From positions 1 through 6,832 of the forward strand of contig JBGPHD010000159.1 in the NCBI GenBank assembly GCA_041484135.1: a stretch of 6,832 nt of DNA, given 5' to 3'. Source of the stretch: JACORV01 sp041484135. Its GTDB lineage: Bacteria; Gemmatimonadota; Gemmatimonadetes; Gemmatimonadales; JACORV01. Under the pieces are notes generated by a model. That model made no database searches, had not been told where the DNA came from, and saw nothing but the letters and a program-made list of their open reading frames with translations. Both the position numbers and the translations under genes were made by a program. This document shows positions 1 through 6,832 of this stretch, in pieces; the first letter of the stretch is position 1, and each line of letters starts with the position of its first letter.

Positions 1-1
1 C

Positions 2-886
2 ACGTCGATGGCGGACACCGTGCCGATCCCGGGCATCGAGATCGGTGAGCCGGAGTCCGCCCCGCCCGCCATGGCGGAGGCCGCAGGCGGCGACGACCTC
101 ATGGCCCCGGTCGAGGCCGAGGCTGAGGCCCCCGCCGTCGAAGAGGAACCGCGGACGTCCGGGGACCTCAAGCTCATCATGCCGGAAGACGTGACGCCGC
201 CGGAAGAAATGAAGCGCCCGTCCACCAAGCAGGTCCAGATGGCCTCCCCGCCGCCGGATGACGAGGCGGAGGCCGCTGGCGAAGGCGCGGCGCCGATGCT
301 CACCGAGACGATGGGGGACCTCTACCTCAGGCAGGGGTTCCGCAGCCAGGCGGCGGACGTGTACCGCCGCTTGCTCGCGCAGCGCCCCGACGATGCCACG
401 CTCCGTGCCAAGCTCGCCCAGGTCGAGGGCCCGCCGCCCAGCTGGAGCGCGACGGCGCTCGGCCTCGAGCCGGTGGGCTCGTGGCTGCTGCGCGTGGCGC
501 GGGCCTCCTTGGGTGCGCCGCCCCCGACTCCGCCTCCCGCATCGCCCCCGTCGGAGGAACCAACGCCGATGGAGACGGCTTTCTCGGCACCGGAGCCCGA
601 GCCGGTGAGCGCGCCGGAGCCGGAGGTCGAGGGCGAGCCGGCCCGTCCGGCGACGTCCGCCTTCTCCCTGGACCAGATCTTCGGCGCGGAGTCGGGGGGA
701 AGCTCGGCCGGCATGCCGATGCCGCAGCAGCCGCCGGCCCCCGCGGCCCCCAGCGCGTCGTTCGACGAGTTCTTCGGCGCGGCGCCGGAGCACGACAGCG
801 TCCGTCCCAAGCCCGCCGAGGCCTCGGCCCCGGCCGAAGACGACCTCAGCACCTTCAACGCCTGGCTGCACGGCCTCAAGCGCTAG
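2..886 (+). CDS. TPR-containing, Pro/Ala/Glu-rich protein (5' partial)
   Basis: The reading frame is open to the left edge, so the protein almost certainly begins upstream; the first ATG in the window (position 8) is only a possible internal Met. Numbering from that Met, 292 residues are visible. Most of it is low-complexity and rich in Pro, Ala and Glu, as expected for a disordered linker. One TPR-like helix pair stands out at about residues 98-131 (TETMGDLYLRQGFRSQAADV, then YRRLLAQRPDD), a pattern used for protein-protein contacts. A short, more hydrophobic stretch follows (about 146-168, with GSWLLRVARASLG). Two similar short motifs, FSLDQIFG (219-226) and SFDEFFG (251-257), sit in the disordered tail, and the protein ends in a conserved-looking FNAWLHGLKR. 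There is no signal peptide or membrane segment in the visible part. The stop overlaps the aroQ start by one base (TAGTG). Its function is unknown; a scaffold or adaptor role is inference. That it is a real gene is well supported by frame and junction. Confidence 0.75.
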   Translation, partial: TSMADTVPIPGIEIGEPESAPPAMAEAAGGDDLMAPVEAEAEAPAVEEEPRTSGDLKLIMPEDVTPPEEMKRPSTKQVQMASPPPDDEAEAAGEGAAPMLTETMGDLYLRQGFRSQAADVYRRLLAQRPDDATLRAKLAQVEGPPPSWSATALGLEPVGSWLLRVARASLGAPPPTPPPASPPSEEPTPMETAFSAPEPEPVSAPEPEVEGEPARPATSAFSLDQIFGAESGGSSAGMPMPQQPPAPAAPSASFDEFFGAAPEHDSVRPKPAEASAPAEDDLSTFNAWLHGLKR

Positions 887-1353
887 TGCACATCGCCGTC
901 CTCAACGGTCCGAACCTCAACCTGCTCGGGGTTCGGGAGCCTGACCGCTATGGTACCGAGACCCTCGACGCGATCGAGGGGCGGGTGGGCGAGCGTGCGA
1001 AGGCCCTCGGCGTCGAGATCAGCTGGTTCCAGTCGAATCATGAAGGCGGCATGGTGGAAGCGCTGCAAGCGCTGCGCGGCGCCGCCGACGGGGCGCTCAT
1101 CAACGCCGCCGCTTTCACGCACACCTCGGTCGCCATCCGCGACGCCGTGCTGGCGGTGAACGTGCCGTTCGTCGAGGTGCACCTGTCGAACATCTGGGCC
1201 CGCGAGGAGGAGCGGCACCGGTCGCTGCTCGCCGATCTCGCGGTCGGGGTGGTCGCGGGGTTCGGCGGGGACTCGTACGTGCTGGCGCTCGACGCGATCG
1301 TGGCGTGGCTGCGCCGCGGCCGGCCGCGTGGCGCCTCCGCCGCGGAAGCCTGA
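886..1353 (+). CDS. aroQ: Type II 3-dehydroquinate dehydratase
   Basis: It converts 3-dehydroquinate to 3-dehydroshikimate plus water, the third step of the shikimate pathway, in the cytoplasm; the family forms dodecamers. The 155-residue length is normal. Family motifs run in order: GPNLNLLGVREPDRYG (residues 8-23, with lid Arg17 and catalytic Tyr22), FQSNHEG (48-54), INAAAFTHTSVAIRDA (72-87, with Asn73 and His79), EVHLSN (97-102, with His99), ARE (105-107) and Arg110. The start is a GTG that shares its first G with the preceding TAG stop; the frame is open further upstream, but homology begins exactly at VHIAVLNGPN. No good Shine-Dalgarno precedes it, so translation is probably coupled to the upstream gene. 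One oddity is Glu109 where family members usually have an aromatic residue (REEFR-type motif); the C-terminal tail beyond about residue 145 is Arg/Ala-rich. The identification is secure. Confidence 0.96.
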   Translation: MHIAVLNGPNLNLLGVREPDRYGTETLDAIEGRVGERAKALGVEISWFQSNHEGGMVEALQALRGAADGALINAAAFTHTSVAIRDAVLAVNVPFVEVHLSNIWAREEERHRSLLADLAVGVVAGFGGDSYVLALDAIVAWLRRGRPRGASAAEA

Positions 1354-2450
1354 TGGCGGATCGCCGGCCGGAGCGGCAGGACGCGCTCAGGCGGAGACTC
1401 GCGGCGGACGCCCTCGACGGCCTGCTGGTCACGTCGCTCCCCAACATCCGCTACCTGACCGGGTTCTCGGGCACGAGCGCCCTGCTGCTGGTGACCGCCG
1501 CCGAGATGGTCTTCCTGTCGGACTTCCGTTACCAGACGCAGGCCGCGGAGGAGATCGGCGCTCTGGCGCGGATCGTGATCGAGTCCGGCAGCGTCTGGGA
1601 ACGGTTCTTCAAGCTGCTGCCGGAGATCCCCGGGCTCGGGGTGATAGGATTCGAGGCGCACGTGATGACGGCCCAGGACGCGGCGCGTCTGAACGAGCCC
1701 GCCCGCCCCTGGCGCTTCCGCCCGACGGCCGACATCGTCGAGTCGTTCCGGGCGGCCAAATCTCCCGAGGAGATCGAGTCGATCCGCGCCGCCGGCCGGG
1801 TGGCCACGGCCGCGCTCGAGGACACGGTGCGCGAGGTGCGCGCCGGCCGGACCGAGCAGGAGGTCGCCGGGACCCTCGAGGCCGCCTTGCGGCGCCACGG
1901 CAGCGAGGGATATCCGTTCCCGACGATCGTCGCCTCGGGTCCGCGCGCGGCGCTGCCGCACGCCCACACCTCGGGCCGGGTGATCGCGCCGGGCGACTGG
2001 CTGCTGGTGGATTTCGGTGCCATCGTGGACGGGTACTGCTCGGACATCACGCGCACCTTCGTGGTCGGCGCGCCGGCGAGCGCGCGGCAGGCCGAGGTGT
2101 ACGGACTGGTCAAGGCGGCGCAGGACGCGGCGCTCACCGGCCTCCGGGCGGGCCTGACGGGCCGGCAGGGTGACGCCTTGGCGCGCGACATCATCGAGGC
2201 CGCCGGGTGCGGCGACGCGTTCGGCCACTCGCTCGGCCACGGGGTGGGGCTCGAGGTGCACGAGGCCCCGCGGCTGGCGCGCACCGCCGAGGCCCCGCTG
2301 CCCGCGGCGGCGGTAGTCACGGTCGAACCGGGCGTCTATCTTCCGGGTTGGGGCGGCGTGCGGATCGAGGACGACGTCGCACTGCGCCAGGGCGGCGCGG
2401 AGCTGCTGACGGAGTTCCCGCGGGACCTCATCGTTCTGGGCACCGGCTGA
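1353..2450 (+). CDS. Xaa-Pro aminopeptidase/dipeptidase, M24B family
   Basis: This is a dinuclear-metal (usually Mn or Co) cytoplasmic peptidase that cleaves at Xaa-Pro bonds. It has 365 residues, like the short Bacillus YqhT/PapA type. The N-terminal creatinase-like domain (about 5-130) includes DGLLVTSLPNIRYLTGFSG. The pita-bread catalytic domain (about 135-360) carries all five expected metal ligands: Asp220 (LLVDFGA), Asp231 (CSDITRT), His296 (GHSLGHGVG), Glu325 (VTVEPGVY) and Glu339 (VRIEDD). The accessory histidines His203/His205 (LPHAHTSGR) and His303 (VHEAP) are also present. I chose the ATG that overlaps the aroQ stop (TGATG); the frame is open further upstream to an ATG at 1305, but that lies inside aroQ and would add non-homologous sequence. 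A weak GGAAG at 1344-1348 precedes it. Neighbouring aroQ and accB match the conserved aroQ-papA-(efp)-accB order. The sequence alone does not separate aminopeptidase P from prolidase (PepQ) activity, so no symbol is given. Confidence 0.93.
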   Translation: MADRRPERQDALRRRLAADALDGLLVTSLPNIRYLTGFSGTSALLLVTAAEMVFLSDFRYQTQAAEEIGALARIVIESGSVWERFFKLLPEIPGLGVIGFEAHVMTAQDAARLNEPARPWRFRPTADIVESFRAAKSPEEIESIRAAGRVATAALEDTVREVRAGRTEQEVAGTLEAALRRHGSEGYPFPTIVASGPRAALPHAHTSGRVIAPGDWLLVDFGAIVDGYCSDITRTFVVGAPASARQAEVYGLVKAAQDAALTGLRAGLTGRQGDALARDIIEAAGCGDAFGHSLGHGVGLEVHEAPRLARTAEAPLPAAAVVTVEPGVYLPGWGGVRIEDDVALRQGGAELLTEFPRDLIVLGTG

Positions 2451-2451
2451 C

Positions 2452-2458
2452 GAGGGAG
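2452..2458 (+). promoter_or_regulatory. Ribosome binding site of accB
   Basis: GAGGGAG lies six bases before the GTG at 2465 and decides that start. It sits in the 14-nt gap after the peptidase stop, the only non-overlapping junction between genes in the window, so accB may be translated more independently than its neighbours. Confidence 0.7.
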
Positions 2459-2464
2459 ACACGC

Positions 2465-2983
2465 GTGAAGAAGAAGAAGGCGAAGGCACCCGCCGCGAAG
2501 CGTGAGGGGACCGGTCCCGGGGACCGGGACCTCGCCATGCTGAAGGAGCTCCTGGCGCTGCTCGACGGCTCGACCGCCGCGTCCATCAGGCTCCAGCGCG
2601 GCGAGACGACGTACGAGGTCGCGCGGGCGGGTGGGGGCTCGGCCGCCCACCACGTCGTGCAACAGGTCGCGGGGGGGCCCGCGGGGATGGCCGCCGCGCC
2701 TGCCGCGGCACCGGCCGCGCCCGTGCCGCCGCCGTCCAACCTCATCGAGATCAAGTCACCCATGGTGGGCACCTACTACCGCGCTCCGGAACCCGGGGCC
2801 GAGCCCTACGTGAAGGTGGGGAGCCGGGTCTCCGGGGGACAGACGCTCTGCATCATCGAGGCGATGAAGATCATGAACGAGATCGAGTCCGAGGTGGCCG
2901 GGACCGTGCGCGAGATCCTCGTGGACGACGCCCAGCCGGTCGAGTTCGGCCAGGTGCTCTTCCGGGTTGAGCCCCATGTCTGA
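2465..2983 (+). CDS. accB: Biotin carboxyl carrier protein of acetyl-CoA carboxylase
   Basis: It carries the covalent biotin that AccC carboxylates and that the carboxyltransferase (AccA/AccD) uses to make malonyl-CoA for fatty acid synthesis. The protein has 172 residues. A Lys-rich leader (VKKKKAKAPAAKR) is followed by the usual N-terminal helical/strand region (about 22-54, LKELLALLDGSTAASIRLQR), an Ala/Pro linker (about 57-90) and the biotinyl domain (about 93-170). The biotin site is EAMKIMNEI with Lys135 as the modified residue, and PVEFGQVL completes the domain. The 'thumb' loop typical of bacterial AccB is present (YYRAPEPGAEPY, 104-115), which separates it from generic lipoyl/biotinyl domains. 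The GTG start is chosen for its good Shine-Dalgarno; an ATG at 2537 would cut into the conserved N-terminal helix. The basic leader is longer than in E. coli. The 3' end overlaps the pilus ATPase gene by 8 nt, and accC is separated from accB by that gene. Confidence 0.95.
   Translation: MKKKKAKAPAAKREGTGPGDRDLAMLKELLALLDGSTAASIRLQRGETTYEVARAGGGSAAHHVVQQVAGGPAGMAAAPAAAPAAPVPPPSNLIEIKSPMVGTYYRAPEPGAEPYVKVGSRVSGGQTLCIIEAMKIMNEIESEVAGTVREILVDDAQPVEFGQVLFRVEPHV
2511..2527 (+). other. Possible mRNA hairpin early in accB
   Basis: CCGGTCC (2511-2517) and GGACCGG (2521-2527) are perfect inverted repeats that could form a 7-bp stem with a 3-nt loop, about 46-62 nt into accB. The same region holds two direct copies of GGGGACCGG (2506-2514 and 2519-2527) and a 12-nt palindrome (2507-2518). 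It is not a terminator, because no U tract follows. It may be chance in such GC-rich DNA. Confidence 0.35.
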
Positions 2984-4276
2984 TCCCGGGGCGGCCCGGT
3001 CGGCGGGTCCGCCGCCGATACCCGGGGTGCCGTCCGCCGCGCCCCCGAAGGCGGCGGCTGCGGCCCCGCCGACGGCCTTCTTCCAGAAGGCCATCAAGAC
3101 GATGGTGGACCGGAAGGGGTCGGACCTGCTGCTCAAGGTCGGGCGCGCGCCCACGGTGCGCGTGGCCGGCGATCTGGAGCAGATGGACATGCCGCCCCTC
3201 TCGCCGGCGGACCTCAAGGCCCTCGCCGAGCAGCTGCTGCAGCCCAAGCAGCTCAAGGAGTTCATGGAGACGAAGGAGGCGGACTTCGCCATCGGGGTGC
3301 CGGGCGTGGGCCGGTTCCGGGTGAACGTCTATTGGCAGCGCGGCACGCTGGCCTTCGCGTTCCGGGTGATCCCCTACGAGGTGAAGTCCATCGAGGAGCT
3401 GCGGCTCCCCAAGATCCTCGAGGAGATCGCGGTGAAGCCGCGCGGCCTGGTGCTCGTCACCGGGGTCACCGGCAGCGGCAAGTCCACGGCGCTCGCGGCG
3501 ATGGTGAACCACATCAACACCACCCGGCGCGTGAACATCATCACGATCGAGGACCCGATCGAGTTCCTGCACCGGGACCTGAACTCGATCGTGAACCAGC
3601 GCGAGGTGGGGGCCGACACGCTCTCCTTCCACGCGGCGCTCAAGCACATCCTGCGGCAGAACCCGGACGTGATCCTGATCGGCGAGATCCGGGACATGGA
3701 GACGCTCGACGTCGCCCTCAAGGCGGCGGACACCGGGCACCTGGTCTTCGCCACGCTGCACACGACCGACGCCACCCAGACCATCAACCGCGTCATCTCG
3801 TTCTATCCGCCCCACCAGCACGACGAGATCCGGCACCTGCTGTCGACGGCGCTCCAGGCGGTGGTGTCGCTGCGCCTCGCGCCCAAGAAGGACAACTCGG
3901 GCCGCGTGGCGGCGTGCGAGGTGCTGATCAACACGGCGTCGGTGCGCGACAACATCCGTGACGTGGCGGCGCAGCTCAACATCCCGGACCTGATCAAGGA
4001 AGGCACGGTCCAGTACGGGATGCAGTCGTTCGACCAGAGCCTGATGCGCTGGTTCACGCTGGGGGAGATCTCGCTGGAGACGGCGCTCTTCTACTGCACC
4101 AACCCGACCGAGTTCTCGCTCCAGATCCAGGGGATCGCGGGCACGAGCGACCGGACCTTCGAGGGCTTCCAGGACGAGAAGAAGGGGGCCCCCGATCCCA
4201 AGGCGCCTGCGGACAAGGGCGGCCGCGGCTCGGGAAGCAACATGCCGGGGCTGAGCCGGGACCCGATGCAGCGCTG

Positions 4277-4277
<1 letters not shown>
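2976..4277 (+). CDS. PilT/PilU-family type IV pilus ATPase
   Basis: This is a hexameric cytoplasmic motor ATPase of the secretion-ATPase (GspE/PilT) superfamily; family members drive pilus retraction and twitching motility. It has 433 residues. A Pro/Ala-rich disordered leader (1-33) precedes a PAS-like N-terminal domain (about 36-135). The ATPase core has Walker A GVTGSGKST (163-171, Lys169), Asp box TIEDPIEF (190-197, Glu192), Walker B ILIGEIRD (233-240, Glu237) and His box GHLVFATLHTTDA (254-266, His255/His262). The C-terminal domain has SVRDNIRD (322-329), resembling the PilT AIRNLIRE motif, then YGMQSFDQSLMRWF, which is more PilU-like. A charged, Gly-rich tail (about 392-433) ends it. 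Missing tetracysteine zinc sites argue against a PilB/GspE loader. The ATG at 2976 overlaps accB by 8 nt; a TTG at 2967 is possible but less likely. It lies between accB and accC, with no other pilus gene in view. PilT versus PilU cannot be settled here, so no symbol is given. Confidence 0.92.
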
Positions 4278-5631
<1,354 letters not shown>

Positions 5632-5635
<4 letters not shown>

Positions 5636-6384
5636 AGATCGACGTCTTCTTCACGCCCGTCGGCCTCACGCCCGGCGACGTCGCGGGACGCGCGGTGGTG
5701 GTGCTCGACGTGCTGCGCGCCACGACCACGATCGCCGTCGCCCTCGCCGCCGGCGCGAAGGCGGTGCTCCCCGCCGCGTCGACCGAAGAGGCGCTGCGGA
5801 TCGCGCAGAACCTCGAGCGCGACGACATGCTGCTCGCCGGCGAGCGGCGCTCGGCCCGGATCCCCGGCTTCGCCCTCGGCAACTCGCCGGCGGAGTTCAC
5901 GCCGGAGGCGGTCAAGGGCAAGACGATCGTGATGACGACGACCAACGGGACGCAGGCCCTCATCGCGGCCCAGGGCGCGCGCGAGATCGTGGCCGGCGCC
6001 GCCGTCAACTTCGCCGTCGTGGTGCAGCGTGCCCGGGCGGCCCTCGAGCAGCACGGCGACCTGATGATCCTGTGCGCGGGACGCGAGCGGCAGTTCGCCC
6101 TCGAGGACGCGTTCGCCGCGGGCCGGCTCGCCAAGGTGCTGCTTCCCGAGGGCGGGCTCCGGCGCGTCAAGGTGAACGACGGCGCGCTGGCCGCGCTCGA
6201 GATCGCCCGGCATTTCGGCGAGCGGTGGCTCCGCGCCCTCAAGGCGAGCTCGCACGGGCAGGAGCTGGCGACGCTGGGCTTCCGCGAGGATGTGAAGGCC
6301 TGCGCCCAGGAGAACACCCACCCGGTGCTGCCGCTCTACGCGGACCGGAGGATCACGGCTCATCGACCCCAAAACGAGGGATGA
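5632..6384 (+). CDS. comB: 2-phosphosulfolactate phosphatase family protein (ComB-like)
   Basis: The family enzyme is a Mg-dependent phosphatase that turns 2-phospho-3-sulfolactate into 3-sulfolactate, known from methanogen coenzyme M synthesis; many bacteria carry it with no established role. The protein has 250 residues, a normal length. Family signatures include VVVLDVLRATTTIAVAL (22-38, Asp26/Arg29), the strand ending AGER (69-72), GFALGNSPAEF (79-89), MTTTNGTQAL (101-110), CAGRERQFALEDAFAAG (148-164) and a late NDGALAALE (182-190). It is soluble, with no signal peptide. The GTG start overlaps the accC stop by 4 nt (GTGA) and has a strong Shine-Dalgarno; the same frame is open far upstream through accC, but that part is a shadow. 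No comA, comC or other sulfonate gene is in the window, so the physiological substrate is uncertain and may differ from that of the archaeal enzyme. Family membership is clear; the exact reaction is inferred. Confidence 0.88.
6347..6352 (+). promoter_or_regulatory. Probable ribosome binding site of ftsK
   Basis: GGAGGA inside the 3' end of comB is a perfect Shine-Dalgarno core. Nine bases later comes ATC at 6362, in the ftsK frame. The only nearby ATG (6381) is in another frame, 28 bases from this site. Confidence 0.5.
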
Positions 6385-6832
6385 CCTCTGGGCCATCGCG
6401 GCCCTGCTCGCGGGCGCCTTCCTCGCGCTCGCGACGCTCCCGCCGCCCGTCTCGGTCACCGGCCCCGCGGGCGCCGCGCTCGGTGGGGCGCTGCGCGAGT
6501 GGTTCGGCGTGGGCGCCGCCGCGTTCCCCCTCATCCCGCTCTGCTGGGCCGTCGCGCTCTTCGGCCACTTCGACCGCAGCCTCGGCCGCCGCGTCACGAT
6601 CCTGCTCGCCGGCCTCGCCCTCACCTTCCCGTTCGCCGCGGGCGCCATCTACCAGTACACCGATCCTGCGGCGCGGGCCGCCCTCGCCCTCGGACAACCG
6701 CCGGAGCACTTCGCGCTCGCCGGCATCGTGGGGCTCTTCTTCGCGTACTACCTGCGGTTCATCGGCCCGATCGGCGAAGGCCTGCTGGCGTTGGGCTCCT
6801 TCTCGGCATTGACCGTTGCGACCGTCGGATGG
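6362..6832 (+). CDS. ftsK: FtsK-type DNA translocase, N-terminal membrane domain (3' partial; start uncertain)
   Basis: FtsK/SpoIIIE proteins anchor at the division septum by an N-terminal four-helix membrane domain and pump chromosomal DNA with a C-terminal motor. Only about 157 residues of the membrane part are present. The frame reads IDPKTRDDLWAIAALLAGAF, giving a soluble RDDLW lead-in typical of FtsK N termini, then hydrophobic segments at about residues 10-26, 47-64, 72-90, 109-120 and 130-150. Between the first two is the characteristic GPAGAALGGALREWFGVGAA pattern, followed by PLIPLCW. The frame has a stop at 6293-6295 and contains no ATG, GTG or TTG before the first membrane helix; the first is a GTG at 6509, too far in. 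The start is set at ATC 6362 because a good Shine-Dalgarno lies nine bases upstream. A non-canonical start, or a one-base error near 6357-6388, are both possible. The gene overlaps comB by 23 nt if ATC is right. The Walker motor lies beyond the window, so the name rests on the membrane domain alone. Confidence 0.75.
   Translation, partial: MDPKTRDDLWAIAALLAGAFLALATLPPPVSVTGPAGAALGGALREWFGVGAAAFPLIPLCWAVALFGHFDRSLGRRVTILLAGLALTFPFAAGAIYQYTDPAARAALALGQPPEHFALAGIVGLFFAYYLRFIGPIGEGLLALGSFSALTVATVGW

Noticed and set aside
481..885. Upstream extension of aroQ in its own frame
   Set aside because: It overlaps the TPR protein and is Gly/Arg-rich without homology; AroQ homology begins at the GTG at 886.
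1038..2489. Long minus-strand open frame (483 codons) opposite aroQ and the peptidase gene
   Set aside because: It is antisense to two clear family members and translates to Arg/Gly/Ala-rich sequence with no recognisable domain. Such frames are common in very GC-rich DNA.
2507..2518. Palindrome considered as an operator or terminator
   Set aside because: It lies inside accB, has no U tract and no second operator copy elsewhere, so neither role can be supported; it is kept only as a possible mRNA structure.
6381..6812. ATG at 6381 overlapping the comB stop, opening a frame to 6812
   Set aside because: The product is a Ser/Arg/Pro-rich shadow with no membrane or family features, while the neighbouring frame clearly encodes an FtsK membrane domain. 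The ATG is of interest only if a base is missing after it.

Overview
This is a very GC-rich, fully coding stretch in which every gene lies on the + strand. It holds eight genes with almost no intergenic DNA. From left to right they are: the 3' end of a low-complexity TPR protein; aroQ (type II 3-dehydroquinate dehydratase); an M24B Xaa-Pro peptidase; accB (biotin carboxyl carrier protein); a PilT/PilU-family type IV pilus ATPase; accC (biotin carboxylase); comB (2-phosphosulfolactate phosphatase family); and the N-terminal membrane domain of an FtsK-type DNA translocase that runs off the right edge.

The organism looks like a Gram-negative-type bacterium with a high-GC genome and type IV pili or a related secretion/motility machine. 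The TPR protein, the mixed metabolic/pilus/FtsK operon and the comB-ftsK pairing remind me of Gemmatimonadota or neighbouring high-GC phyla, but this is inference from gene style and order, not from a search.

The genes are packed as one apparent operon. Junctions are TAGTG (1-nt overlap), TGATG (1-nt overlap), a 14-nt gap with a strong Shine-Dalgarno, an 8-nt overlap, TGATG again, GTGA (4-nt overlap), and finally a comB/ftsK overlap. No promoter, terminator, RNA gene, mobile element or CRISPR is visible, and no stretch over 300 bases lacks a gene. The aroQ-peptidase-accB-accC backbone is a conserved bacterial arrangement, known for instance in Bacillus where efp is also part of it. Here efp is not between the peptidase and accB, and a pilus ATPase gene sits between accB and accC.

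Functionally, AroQ feeds the shikimate pathway, AccB and AccC form the biotin-carboxylating half of acetyl-CoA carboxylase (the carboxyltransferase genes accA and accD are not in the window), the peptidase trims Xaa-Pro peptides, the ATPase powers pilus retraction or a related process, and FtsK acts in division and chromosome segregation. I see no clear new system. The points most worth a second look are the pilus ATPase placed between accB and accC, the apparent lack of a canonical start codon for ftsK, the orphan comB, and the repeated FxxxFG-type motifs in the first protein.
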